DNA from: an uncultured Planctomycetaceae bacterium
GTDB taxonomy: Bacteria > Planctomycetota > Planctomycetia > Planctomycetales > Planctomycetaceae
Length of the DNA: 33,465 bases
Assembly: GCA_903861195.1 (NCBI GenBank)
Contig: CAIOTJ010000410.1
Location: forward strand, 1 to 33,465
Direction of reading: 5' to 3'
Each line of letters opens with the position of its first letter. Position 1 is the first letter of the stretch. Below the pieces are notes generated by a model. That model was not told the origin of the DNA, ran no database searches, and was given only the letters and a program-made list of their open reading frames with translations. Of the stretch, positions 25,834 through 33,465 are shown piece by piece. Both the position numbers and the translations under genes were made by a program.

Positions 25834-26847
25834 ATGGTCAAGGTCGCCATCCTCGGCGCCACGGGCTACACCGCGCTCGAACTCATCAAGATCCTCCTCC
25901 GGCATCCCCAGGTGCAGTTCACCGCCCTCACCACCCGGCAAGAGGGCTCGCCCCCCATCCACTCCATTCACCAGAGCCTCTACGGCCGGCTCGATCTCAA
26001 GTGCGAAGATCTGGGGCCCGCCGAGGTCGCCCGTCGAGCCGAGGTGGTCTTCTGCTGCCTCCCCCACGTCGCCAGCATGGAGGCGGTCCCCACCCTGCTC
26101 GCCGGGGGCGCCAAGGTCGTCGACCTCAGTGCCGACTACCGTCTGAATGACCCTGCCGTCTACGAGAAATGGTACGGTCACAAGCATTCCGACCCGGCCC
26201 GGCTCCCCTCCACCGTCTACGGCCTCCCCGAGCTGTTCGCCGACAAGATTCCCGGCCAGTCCCTGATCGCCAACCCAGGCTGCTACACCAGCGCCTCCAT
26301 CCTCGGCCTCGCCCCCTTCCTGGCCGGCGGGTGGATCCGCCCGCGGGGAATCATCATCGACGCCAAGAGTGGTGTCTCGGGGGCCGGCCGCACCCCCAAG
26401 CTCAACACCCTCTACGCGGAATGCAACGAATCGATGAGCGCCTACTCGGTCGGCAACAAGCACCGGCATCTGCCCGAGATTGAACAGGTCCTCACCGCCG
26501 CCACCGGTCACCCTGTCGAGGCGATCTTCACCCCCCATCTCGTGCCGATGGACCGAGGCATCATCGCCACCATTTATGCCCCGTTGGCCAAACCCGCCAC
26601 CGATGCCGAGTTGCTGGCGGCCGCCCGCAGTTATTACGCCGGGAAACCGTTCGTGCGAGTCGTCGACCATCTCCCCACCACCAAAGACTCGGCCCATACC
26701 AACTTCTGCGACATCACCGTCCGGTCGGCTCGGGGACAGGCGATCGTCCTCTCGTGCCTCGACAACCTCATCAAAGGGGCGGCGGGCGTGGCCGTGCAGA
26801 ATTTCAACCTCCTGTGTGGCTTCCCCGAAACCACCGCGCTGCTCTGA
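25834..26847 (+). CDS. argC: N-acetyl-gamma-glutamyl-phosphate reductase
   Basis: ArgC reduces N-acetylglutamyl phosphate to the semialdehyde with NADPH, the third step of arginine synthesis. The 337-residue protein has the nucleotide-binding start [14 protein letters not shown], the family segment [10 protein letters not shown], the catalytic cysteine C150 in IANPGCYTS, and the conserved [11 protein letters not shown] with the active-site histidine. The ATG at 25834 starts the fold directly; the frame is open further upstream without support. No Shine-Dalgarno sequence is seen. No other arginine genes lie in the window, so argC stands alone here. Confidence 0.97.
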   Translation: MVKVAILGATGYTALELIKILLRHPQVQFTALTTRQEGSPPIHSIHQSLYGRLDLKCEDLGPAEVARRAEVVFCCLPHVASMEAVPTLLAGGAKVVDLSADYRLNDPAVYEKWYGHKHSDPARLPSTVYGLPELFADKIPGQSLIANPGCYTSASILGLAPFLAGGWIRPRGIIIDAKSGVSGAGRTPKLNTLYAECNESMSAYSVGNKHRHLPEIEQVLTAATGHPVEAIFTPHLVPMDRGIIATIYAPLAKPATDAELLAAARSYYAGKPFVRVVDHLPTTKDSAHTNFCDITVRSARGQAIVLSCLDNLIKGAAGVAVQNFNLLCGFPETTALL

Positions 26848-26856
26848 GAGCTGGTC

Positions 26857-26871
26857 CTGGCTGAGAGCCAG
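26857..26871. terminator. Hairpin after argC
   Basis: CTGGCT (26857-26862) and AGCCAG (26866-26871) form a tight stem with a three-base loop, ten bases past the argC stop and in the gap before the convergent surface-protein gene. No T-run follows, so termination is likely but not certain. Confidence 0.4.
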
Positions 26872-26966
26872 TTCGGATGGAAGGTCAGTCCGGCGGGCCA
26901 GTGGGGGGATGTCTCGATGTCCCCTAGGTGCTGGCGGGACGGGACTTTCCGGTTCCTCCACACGCC

Positions 26967-27668
26967 TTATGGCTTCTCAATCCAGGGGCGCGGATCCTGC
27001 GGGCGAATCGAATGGATCGCGGCGACGGCATCCAGGTCGAACCCCTGCGTCCCCTTCGAGCCCCGGGTGTTGTCGAGATCGGTGATGCGGACGAACCGGA
27101 TCACCCGCAGACCCACCTCGGCCAGGTCGAATGGATCTCCCCCCGCCTCCGCGGGATCAGTTGGACTGCGGTCGTTTTCGTCGGCATTCGCCAGCACTGG
27201 CCGCCAGCCCGCGCACCCCGCCCGCGTCTCCACCGAGTGGGGAAACTCATGCCACGTCACCCCGTCGTCACTCACCTCGACTTTGGCCAGTTCGAAAAAG
27301 CCCTGTGTGGGATCATCGCCGGGGGCGACCAGAAATGGATTCTCGAACACCAGGAAGTCGGGGCCGGGCCCGTCCCAAACCTCGTTGTCGACAAACTCCA
27401 GCGTGATCGACCCGCCCCCACCCAGCGACAGCACATGCTGCGATGGAGTCAGCAGACCCTCGCCGCGAGGGGCTCCCAGCACGACTTCGGGCAGTTGGTC
27501 CATCCCATACCCAGCCCCTTCCCCCCGCTCGAAAACCACCACCCGGTCGACAAACGGGTCGGCGGGGGCCAGCGGCACCGTAAACCGCGAAGGCCGCATG
27601 CCGTAGGCGGCCAACATCAACGCGCCGATCCACAATCCCTGGCTCAATCGCCGCGCCCAACCGCTCAT
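26967..27668 (-). CDS. Predicted surface protein in cobalamin-riboswitch operon
   Basis: This 233-residue protein has an N-terminal hydrophobic segment (about residues 10-24) suggesting export. Its body is a beta-rich domain: LPEVVLGAPRGEG, LSLGGGGSITLEFVDNEVWD, GPGPDFLVFENPF, AKVEVSDDGVTWHEF, and the closing RFVRITDLDN with GTQGFDLDAVAAI. It resembles proteins loosely annotated as cell surface protein, which I recall occurring in B12-linked loci of other phyla; that link is memory, not checked. Its ATG overlaps the stop of the 120-residue gene (ATGA), making it third in the riboswitch-controlled operon. It may bind a corrinoid or another ligand outside the cell; function is not proven. Confidence 0.82.
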   Translation of the reverse strand: MSGWARRLSQGLWIGALMLAAYGMRPSRFTVPLAPADPFVDRVVVFERGEGAGYGMDQLPEVVLGAPRGEGLLTPSQHVLSLGGGGSITLEFVDNEVWDGPGPDFLVFENPFLVAPGDDPTQGFFELAKVEVSDDGVTWHEFPHSVETRAGCAGWRPVLANADENDRSPTDPAEAGGDPFDLAEVGLRVIRFVRITDLDNTRGSKGTQGFDLDAVAAIHSIRPQDPRPWIEKP

Positions 27669-28027
27669 CGGGCGACCTCCAGCGGAGCCCCCGCCGGGGC
27701 CGTCTCAACCAGCGGCACACGGGTAGTGGGACAGACCGGACCGCCCGGCATGGTTTTCCGGACTTCATCAGGGGGCATGCGGTGCCATCCCTGGCATCGG
27801 CTGCAATACAGCGCCTGCACGAGCGTCGCCCGCCCCAGTTTCGGATTCATCGCCGGGGTCGCCTGCCGGGGCCCCCGGCTCAGTTCCCCCGTCTCCAGGC
27901 AGAGATAGGTAATCTCAGCCGGCAATTCCGAAACGGGAAGAACCGGAGTGGCCTGCCAGCGCTGCCACCCCCACCAGCCGGCCCCCAAAAGTGCGATTGC
28001 CAACGCCATCAGTCCCAGCGTTTTCAT
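27665..28027 (-). CDS. Small membrane-anchored CxxC protein in cobalamin-riboswitch operon
   Basis: This 120-residue protein has one N-terminal membrane helix (MKTLGLMALAIALLGAGWWG) and a soluble domain outside the membrane. The domain has a CxxC knuckle followed by histidine (LYCSRCQGWH) and a later cysteine in GPVCPTTRVP, a possible incomplete zinc or metal ribbon. A further cysteine is in ITYLCLETGEL. No family is recognised. It starts 6 bases after the stop of the DUF1559 gene, with GAGGG overlapping that stop, and its own stop overlaps the next start. This coupling means the three proteins are probably made in similar amounts. A role in metal or corrinoid handling is only a guess. Confidence 0.75.
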   Translation of the reverse strand: MKTLGLMALAIALLGAGWWGWQRWQATPVLPVSELPAEITYLCLETGELSRGPRQATPAMNPKLGRATLVQALYCSRCQGWHRMPPDEVRKTMPGGPVCPTTRVPLVETAPAGAPLEVAR

Positions 28028-28033
28028 GAGCCC

Positions 28034-28999
28034 TCACTCGCGGTCGTAGAGGGTGTCATCCATCCCCACAAACCCCAGATTGCGTTTCCGCATCTCCGCC
28101 GACTGGGGAGCGGGAACCCACGAGGGGAGGGCGATCCAGCTGGGGGAATGCGTCTCCACATGCCCGTCAAGATAGGCCACGTTGGCGGTGAAGTTGTGCC
28201 GGAAGTGCGTGTTGGGAAACGCCCCGCTGGGAGCTTCAAGCGTCCACGACTCGATGAACGAGTTGCTGGTGCACTCGGGCCAGTTGTTGCAGAACACCGC
28301 GGCCGAATCGGCGAACACGATGGTCTGGGTCACCGACCGCACGTCGGCGAAGCGGTAGTTGATCGCCTTGGATGGATCGACCTTCATCGTCATCCAGTCA
28401 ATGGCCGACTGCAGCCCCGGACCCAGATACCGGTAGTTGTAGCCGTAGCCGCTGGTCATGCTGCCAAACCGCACCGAGGTCACCATCGACTCGGTGAAGT
28501 TCGGGCATTGGTAGCTCTGTTTCTGGTTCTCCATGAAGGGGGCCAGAAAACCGCGGGTGAAATCGAGCTGGCCGCTGGGGTTCACCTCGCCGAACCAGTA
28601 CCGCTGCTCGCCCCCCGGTTGGCCCGCTGGAATGGTCCAATTGTAGACGTCGGTGGGCATCAGTGAGCCCTTCCAGTTCTCGCTGTAATTGTGCAGGGCC
28701 AGCACCAGTTGCCGCAGATTGTTCTTGCACTGCACGCTGCGGGCCGCCTCGCGGGCCTGCTGCACGGCCGGCAGCAGCAACGCCACCAGAATTCCGATGA
28801 TGGCCACCACGACCAGCAGCTCGATCAGCGTAAAACCCCGCCGCCCGTTTCCTGCGGGCCGTGCCGCCGTCCCGGTGGTACGCTGGTCCGACAGGTTCTG
28901 CCCGCTGTCCGGCGACTGCCCATTCACCGGGAAATGACAGGAACTCGCCGCCATCGTGCCCGCGCCGCGGGTTCGCAGCGAATCATCCAAATGCCGCAT
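28034..28999 (-). CDS. DUF1559 protein with prepilin-type N-terminus, first gene of cobalamin-riboswitch operon
   Basis: This 321-residue protein has the type IV pilin-like motif [17 protein letters not shown] (Gly55-Phe56, Glu at +5) followed by the membrane helix and the planctomycete hallmark [20 protein letters not shown]. Its C-terminal part contains [15 protein letters not shown], typical of DUF1559. Such proteins are greatly expanded in Planctomycetota and are thought to build pilin- or pseudopilin-like surface structures. The ATG at 28999 has GAGGA 7 bases upstream, but gives a 55-residue leader, long for prepilins. Later starts (28954, or a GTG near 28927) would shorten it. A cobalamin riboswitch lies about 185 bases upstream on the same strand, so B12 probably represses the operon. 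Confidence 0.92.
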   Translation of the reverse strand: MRHLDDSLRTRGAGTMAASSCHFPVNGQSPDSGQNLSDQRTTGTAARPAGNGRRGFTLIELLVVVAIIGILVALLLPAVQQAREAARSVQCKNNLRQLVLALHNYSENWKGSLMPTDVYNWTIPAGQPGGEQRYWFGEVNPSGQLDFTRGFLAPFMENQKQSYQCPNFTESMVTSVRFGSMTSGYGYNYRYLGPGLQSAIDWMTMKVDPSKAINYRFADVRSVTQTIVFADSAAVFCNNWPECTSNSFIESWTLEAPSGAFPNTHFRHNFTANVAYLDGHVETHSPSWIALPSWVPAPQSAEMRKRNLGFVGMDDTLYDRE

Positions 29000-29183
29000 C
29001 TCATCGTCCTCGCTGGGGGGAACAGTCCGAGATTCCCCTCTCCAGCGGGTCTGCGCAGCAAATGCACTGCCCACGGCCATCCGCCCGGACGCGACCATCC
29101 CTGGGGAGAGGCCGCAACACTCCGCGCGAATTCGCCGTCAGCCGTGTCTTTTCCGCGAAAGACCCGCTCTGGTAACCGACATC

Positions 29184-29385
29184 TGGGCAGGTCTTCTGGC
29201 TTCCGGATCGGCCTGACTTCCGCACCTTCCCACCGAATTCCAGGAGGCTTGCAGCACTCCTGCCCGGCAGTGGTTGTCGCGAAAGCAGTCCCCGGTTACA
29301 GCGGCGGGACCGCAACGGAGTTGCACCGTTTTCCCTATTCTTCCCTCCAGCCACACGCCAGAGGAACACCCAGGTCGCGCAATCC
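29184..29385 (-). promoter_or_regulatory. Cobalamin (B12) riboswitch
   Basis: Read on the minus strand, the conserved core is present in order: AGGGAA (29331-29336), GGTGCAACTCC (29317-29327), CCCGCCGCTGTAAC (29295-29308), CCACTG (29268-29273), GGGAAGG (29225-29231) and the closing GCCAGAAGACCTGCC (29186-29200). This order and wording match the cobalamin riboswitch family, which binds adenosylcobalamin or related corrinoids and usually turns genes off. It lies between its own promoter and the DUF1559 gene. Downstream, a hairpin (GGGGAA/TTCCCC, 29017-29038) ends just before the Shine-Dalgarno sequence, so control of translation is plausible. Outer limits are approximate. Confidence 0.95.
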
Positions 29386-29408
29386 CCGGTCGGGGACTGC
29401 TGGACGCC

Positions 29409-29436
29409 ATCCTAACAATCCCCTCCGAAGGGTCAA
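29409..29436 (-). promoter_or_regulatory. Promoter of the cobalamin-riboswitch operon
   Basis: On the minus strand TTGACC (29431-29436) and TAGGAT (29409-29414) are 16 bases apart, matching the -35 box at 5 of 6 and the -10 box at 4 of 6 positions. Transcription would start near 29402, just before the riboswitch core, so the operon has its own start separate from the upstream gene at 29573-31438. Confidence 0.65.
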
Positions 29437-29572
29437 CGGAGCGCCGAAAGTCACGAGCCTCGTCATTCGGTGGCTCGGCTGACCAGGGTCTCCTCCGCGC
29501 GGGCCGGTCTTGGACTGCGGACGGGCCCCGCTCCCTTGGCGAGGGGACCGCACCGCTGCGATCCCGATCCCT

Positions 29573-31438
29573 TCAATCCCGGTCCCACGGAAACAGCATC
29601 GTCGGACGAGCGATCTGCACATAGCGCCGCATCTGGAACTGCAGCCGGGTGCCGCAGCCAGGTTCCAGCACGACTTCGACCAACCGCCCCTCCAGTGGTA
29701 CGTCTGACTCGCCGATCCGCACACCATCAAACCAGTGCTCGCCATACCCCCCCGCCTGCACCAGCATCCGCCGGCGATGCAGCGGACTGGTGTTGACCAA
29801 CTGCACCGCCACCGAGTTGGCCGTGAGCCCGTCGACCAGGGCCGCGACATCCTCGGGCAATCCGGCCCGCTGCGCCGCAGGATCGAAATACCGCAGTCGG
29901 GCGTGCAGCACCGAACCGCGATGTCCCGGATGAATTCCCCCCAGCATCAGCGACACCAGCGATCCCACGCTGGCGGGGTTGTACTGCATCGGGTCATCCG
30001 ACAGCCGCGTGTCGGGGGTCGTCGTGTCGGCCCGCATCCCCTGCACCTTCGCCCGCACTTGCGCCAGGTCTCCCCGCAGCGACTGCACCGGATACCCTCC
30101 GTTCCGTCCCGCCAGAAACTCCAGCCAGGGATGCGCCCCCAACCGCGCCAGGTCTTCGGGACGCTGCGAAAGATAGGCGACTTCCAAGAGCCCCAGGTCG
30201 TAGGGCGCCGGTTGGAAATCGTACCACCCCTGGTCGCCATACATCCGCGGATACTGTTTCTTCCCGTCGACCACCTTCGCCTGCGCGTTCACCGCGTCAA
30301 TCTGCCCACGCCACACATCGAGGTACCGCAGATCTCCCGTCAGCAGATAGGCGTTGAGGAAGCCCACCACTCCCAACCCCACCGTGTTCCGATTCGCCGG
30401 TTTCCCCGAACCCGGGTCAAACACCGTGAAGCCCCAGCCATACACCCCACCATACCACTTCCCCCCGGCCGCACTGCCGATCTGGCCATCCAGCCCGATG
30501 TTGCTCGGCAAGATCCCCCCGTTCACCCGAGCCCGCTCGCACCACGCATCGACATAGTCGAGCAGCCAGGTGCGGTACTTCGCTTCCCCCGTCAGCAGGT
30601 AGGCGTTCAACGGCAGTGACGTCGCCAGCAGGTTCTGTGGATGATCGCCAATAATGTCATTGTACTCTTCGAAGTGCTTCAGCATCGCCTCGTAGCTGTC
30701 CTCCCCATGCCCCAGACGAAACCGCCCCTTCACCTCGATGGGGTCCCCCGCCCAGTCGACCGCGGTCGCCTTCCGCAAGAGCGGCCCCCGGCTGCCGTTG
30801 AACAGGCTGCGGATGATGTGGTGCTCGGTGTCGTAGTTGAGCGCCCCGGGATCCTCATTCAGGTAAAACCCCGCGAACCGCCGGACCCGTTGCTGGAACG
30901 GAATGTTCACCGGATCCGACAGCCCCTGCAGGTTGAACACCGTCAGCCCCTCGCCGTTGTGCAGCCAGTCCATCGTGACGGGAAATTCCTTGTAGTACAT
31001 CCCGTCCCGCGCGAAGGGGACCTCGGTCGTGCGGGCCAGCGTGTACTGCCGCAGATGCCCCTCCCACGCGTGCCGGTACATCGTCAGAACGTCCTCGGCA
31101 CCCCCCAGCGCATGCACCAGCGGCCAGTCGTTGCAGTTCTCCATCGCGTCGTCGGGACCGTCATCGCCCCCCCACCGCTCGACACACAGCAGCCAGCCCC
31201 GGCTGTCGAAATACTTTTCGAAAAATTCGGCACAGGCCCCCGCGTTCGCCCGCAGCAGTTCCCGTTCGAGCAACGCCCACTCGGGGGGCGAGACCGGCGT
31301 GGTCACCACGAGCCGGGGGGCATTCTCGGCCCGCGCCTGCCCCAGCCCCCCTCCGCCGTCCCCCCACCCCAGCGGGCAGACAACACTCGCCAGCAACAGC
31401 CACCACCGCCAACCGTCACGCCGCGTCTGCAGAGACAT
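29573..31438 (-). CDS. Secreted alpha-helical protein, possible (alpha/alpha)-barrel carbohydrate-active enzyme
   Basis: This 621-residue protein has a signal peptide (about residues 1-38, Trp/Leu-rich core WWLLLASVVCPLGW). The body is rich in helices with recurring segments such as DVLTMYRHAWEGHLRQY, LPLNAYLLTGEAKYRTWLLD and GFLNAYLLTGDLRYLDVWR, the pattern of an (alpha/alpha)-toroid seen in glycoside hydrolases and polysaccharide lyases. A beta-sandwich-like C-terminus follows (VAVQLVNTSPLHRRRMLVQA). Acidic candidates for catalysis exist but I cannot pick them. The ATG at 31438 has AAGGTGAG upstream; the nearby GTG at 31447 is less likely. It is divergent from the decarboxylase gene. No named family is certain. 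Confidence 0.82.
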   Translation of the reverse strand: MSLQTRRDGWRWWLLLASVVCPLGWGDGGGGLGQARAENAPRLVVTTPVSPPEWALLERELLRANAGACAEFFEKYFDSRGWLLCVERWGGDDGPDDAMENCNDWPLVHALGGAEDVLTMYRHAWEGHLRQYTLARTTEVPFARDGMYYKEFPVTMDWLHNGEGLTVFNLQGLSDPVNIPFQQRVRRFAGFYLNEDPGALNYDTEHHIIRSLFNGSRGPLLRKATAVDWAGDPIEVKGRFRLGHGEDSYEAMLKHFEEYNDIIGDHPQNLLATSLPLNAYLLTGEAKYRTWLLDYVDAWCERARVNGGILPSNIGLDGQIGSAAGGKWYGGVYGWGFTVFDPGSGKPANRNTVGLGVVGFLNAYLLTGDLRYLDVWRGQIDAVNAQAKVVDGKKQYPRMYGDQGWYDFQPAPYDLGLLEVAYLSQRPEDLARLGAHPWLEFLAGRNGGYPVQSLRGDLAQVRAKVQGMRADTTTPDTRLSDDPMQYNPASVGSLVSLMLGGIHPGHRGSVLHARLRYFDPAAQRAGLPEDVAALVDGLTANSVAVQLVNTSPLHRRRMLVQAGGYGEHWFDGVRIGESDVPLEGRLVEVVLEPGCGTRLQFQMRRYVQIARPTMLFPWDRD

Positions 31439-31487
31439 GCCACTCACCTTGGGCCGAGAATCGCCAGAAATTCACACCGCGCGCCGA

Positions 31488-31517
31488 ATTGTACCGCTCG
31501 CCACCCCGCTCTACACT
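31488..31517. promoter_or_regulatory. Overlapping divergent promoters, leaderless geometry toward the decarboxylase
   Basis: On the plus strand TTGTAC (31489-31494) and TACACT (31512-31517) are 17 bases apart, and the -10 box ends seven bases before the ATG at 31525. Transcription would begin at about 31524, leaving almost no leader. On the minus strand the same bases give TACAAT (31488-31493) as a -10 box for the secreted helical protein, about 43 bases of leader before its ATG. Confidence 0.6.
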
Positions 31518-31524
31518 CGATCGA

Positions 31525-33081
31525 ATGAACCACCCCCTCGACCCGACCACCACCGCGTTCGACCGCGTTCGGGCGCTCTATGATCCGGAACTCTTCCGGT
31601 CCACTGGTCACCAGCTGATTGACACCCTCTCCCGGCATCTCGAGCACTGCCGTACCTCCACCGGCCCCGTGCTCCCCTGGAGCGACCCGCAGGCGCTCAC
31701 TCAGACCGCCCTGGCCTCGCTCGCTCAGCACACTGCCGACACGCACGGCGGCTCTCCCGCGGCCATTGTTCCCCGGTTTCAGCAGCTGGTCGAACAGGCT
31801 CTCGCTCATTCCATCAAACTGCACGATCCCCGGTATGTCGGGCATCAGGTGCCTCCCCCCATCCCGCTCGCCAGTCTGTGCGATGCGCTCGGCGGAGTCA
31901 TCAACAATCCGATGGCGGTCTACGAGATGGGGCCGTGGGTCACCGCCATCGAGCAGGCGCTGATCCGAACGCTGTTGGGTCAGGTGGGCTGGCAGTACCC
32001 GGCCAGCGGCGGCATTGTCACCCACGGCGCCTCGCTGGCCAATCTGACCGCGGTGCTGGTGGCCCGCAACGTCCGGCTGGGGTCCGCCTGGGAACAGGGG
32101 CTGGCCGGTCACTCGGGCCCCGCCCCCAAGCTGGTCGTGCAGGCCGACGCCCATTATTGCCTCGCCCGGGGGGCCGGCATCACTGGCCTGGGGACCAGCC
32201 ACGTCGTCGCCGCCCCGCTCGATGCGCGCCGGCGGATGTGTCCGCAACAGCTCGACGAACTGCTGGCTACACTGCGCCGCGCCGGGCACCCCGTCATTGC
32301 GGTCGCCGCCAGTAGCTGCGCGACACCCATCGGGGCCTTCGATCCTCTGGACCAGGTGGCCGAAGTCTGCCGCCGGCACGACGTCTGGCTGCATGTCGAC
32401 GCCGCCCATGGCGGGGCGACCCTGCTCAGCCCTCGGCACCGGCATCTGCTGGCGGGCATCGATCAGGCCGACAGTGTCACGTGGGATGCGCACAAGATGC
32501 TGTATGTCCCGGCCCTGTGTGCGTTTTTGCTCTATCGCGACCAGCGGCACAGTTACGAGGCGTTCCGGCAGAACGCTCCCTACCTGTTCGCCCCCGCTGC
32601 CCCGGGCATGGCCGAGTTTGACGGGGCCCTGCGCACGGTCGAATGCACCAAGCGGGGGGCGGCCCTCGGTCTGTGGGGGTTGTGGTCGTTGTTTGGCCCC
32701 GGGCTGTTCGCCGACCTGGTCGACGTGACGTTCGACCTCGCCCAGACGCTGTACCAGAAACTGCAGGCCGCCGACGATTTCGAGCCCCTGCACGAGCCGC
32801 AGTGCAACATCGTCGTTTTCCGGCACCGGCCCGCCGCCCTGCGCGACGCACCACCCGCGGTGCTCAGCGAATTCCAGCGCACTTTGCGGCGAACGGTGAT
32901 GGAGTCGGGCGAGTATTACCTGGTGGGAACCACGCTCGACGGCCAGGCGGCCCTGCGCTGCACCCTCATGAACCCCCTCACCACTCCCGACCACCTCGAC
33001 GGCTTGTTGCAGACGCTGCGTGCGGTGGGAACACGCTGTCTGGCCTCGGCCACGCCCCCTCTGCCTGGGGCACCGCTCTAA
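31525..33081 (+). CDS. Group II PLP-dependent amino acid decarboxylase
   Basis: This 518-residue enzyme belongs to the pyridoxal phosphate-dependent group II decarboxylases (glutamate, aromatic amino acid and 2,4-diaminobutyrate decarboxylases). The PLP lysine is K324 in SVTWDAHKMLYVP, and the cofactor-binding aspartate is D292 in WLHVDAAHGG. The N-terminal GGIVTHGASLANLTAVLVAR segment binds the cofactor phosphate. It would remove CO2 from an amino acid in the cytoplasm; the DAHK wording resembles the diaminobutyrate decarboxylase branch, but substrate is not fixed by this. No Shine-Dalgarno sequence is present and the promoter abuts the start, so translation may be leaderless. Confidence 0.92.
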   Translation: MNHPLDPTTTAFDRVRALYDPELFRSTGHQLIDTLSRHLEHCRTSTGPVLPWSDPQALTQTALASLAQHTADTHGGSPAAIVPRFQQLVEQALAHSIKLHDPRYVGHQVPPPIPLASLCDALGGVINNPMAVYEMGPWVTAIEQALIRTLLGQVGWQYPASGGIVTHGASLANLTAVLVARNVRLGSAWEQGLAGHSGPAPKLVVQADAHYCLARGAGITGLGTSHVVAAPLDARRRMCPQQLDELLATLRRAGHPVIAVAASSCATPIGAFDPLDQVAEVCRRHDVWLHVDAAHGGATLLSPRHRHLLAGIDQADSVTWDAHKMLYVPALCAFLLYRDQRHSYEAFRQNAPYLFAPAAPGMAEFDGALRTVECTKRGAALGLWGLWSLFGPGLFADLVDVTFDLAQTLYQKLQAADDFEPLHEPQCNIVVFRHRPAALRDAPPAVLSEFQRTLRRTVMESGEYYLVGTTLDGQAALRCTLMNPLTTPDHLDGLLQTLRAVGTRCLASATPPLPGAPL

Positions 33082-33465
33082 ACCGGCCGGCCCGTGGTGG
33101 TAGAGAGTGCGGTTCGCGCGAACAGCCGTTCCGCAATTCTTTCGTTGGCTGTTGCCGCCGCCGAGGAATCAGCCGATCGCCGTGCGATTCCAGTCTTCTC
33201 GGGGGGTGCCCCAGCCCCACTCGGGAGCGCGGACCTCCGTGTCCGACCGCTGGGTTTGAATCGGAAGAAACTCGTGCCAACGGGCAGCCAAGAGACATGG
33301 ATCGGCAAGGAACCCTCCGCTGGGAACACAATCCAATCTACTGCCCGACTTTCTCCTGCTCCACTCTCTCGGCCCCCGGCCGCTGGGCGTTCGTTCGCAA
33401 GCACCCGATTCGATGCGCAGACAAAAGTCCATGGATCGGCCAAGAAACCCCGTTGGATTCATCTC
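33082..33465. other. 384-base right-end stretch without a convincing gene
   Basis: A minus-strand frame at 33169-33462 is open (about 97 residues, with FLPIQTQRSDTEV and PEWGWGTPREDW) but has no known family and no Shine-Dalgarno sequence in view. Two imperfect direct repeats, CATGGATCGGCAAGGAACC (33296-33314) and CATGGATCGGCCAAGAAACC (33430-33449), lie here. The stretch may be a dispersed intergenic repeat or a decayed gene. The window ends inside it. Confidence 0.3.

Noticed and set aside
29138-29624. Short open frames across the riboswitch region
   Set aside because: The conserved bases are explained by the cobalamin aptamer, and the predicted peptides have no family likeness.
31444-32994. 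516-residue minus-strand frame
   Set aside because: Antisense to the PLP decarboxylase, whose lysine and aspartate motifs are intact.
33078-33443. 121-residue minus-strand frame at the right end
   Set aside because: Biased toward Arg, Ala and Ser, with no recognisable domain or start signal; competes with another equally weak frame on the same strand.

Overview
The window comes from a high-GC genome that is most likely a member of the Planctomycetota. The clues are a DUF1559 protein with a prepilin-type N-terminus, a surface protein carrying the LExRxLLS-type N-terminal motif, a Tat-exported Gfo/Idh/MocA oxidoreductase, an HpnC/HpnD squalene pair and many genes with little or no Shine-Dalgarno sequence. 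I see no tRNA, rRNA, CRISPR array, insertion sequence or phage gene. Because of the GC content, long open frames run antisense to most genes. I treat those as shadows.

Layout. Positions 1-7226 hold a minus-strand block. In transcription order it is an OB-fold-like membrane protein, purN, a small unknown protein, a mandelate-racemase-type dehydratase, a secreted thioredoxin-domain protein, a HlyD-type adaptor and an RbbA-type ABC ATPase cut by the left edge. Positions 7366-9574 hold trxA behind a textbook sigma-70 promoter, followed by a long coiled-coil protein. Positions 10006-12273 encode a surface protein that joins DUF4114, a cadherin-like segment and a cyanophycinase-like (S51) domain. 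Positions 12510-16463 are a plus-strand run of an exported kelch protein, a Tat-exported oxidoreductase and an M81 (MlrC-like) metallopeptidase. At 16629-21709 der faces away from hpnC, hpnD and a two-module AAA+ ATPase. Positions 21830-25523 are a minus-strand sugar-conversion set: a type-I phosphomannose-isomerase-like cupin, a TIM-barrel isomerase/epimerase and a Gfo/Idh dehydrogenase. argC follows on the plus strand.

The most notable region is 26967-29436. A well-formed cobalamin (B12) riboswitch on the minus strand, with its own promoter, precedes three tightly coupled genes: a DUF1559 prepilin-like protein, a 120-residue membrane-anchored CxxC protein and a predicted surface protein. 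None is a known B12 synthesis or uptake gene. The arrangement suggests an undescribed planctomycetal corrinoid-acquisition or corrinoid-responsive surface system.

The right end holds a secreted all-helical protein, possibly carbohydrate-active, divergent from a group II PLP-dependent decarboxylase. The decarboxylase promoter sits so close to its ATG that the mRNA may be leaderless. The last 384 bases have no convincing gene but contain a pair of imperfect direct repeats.
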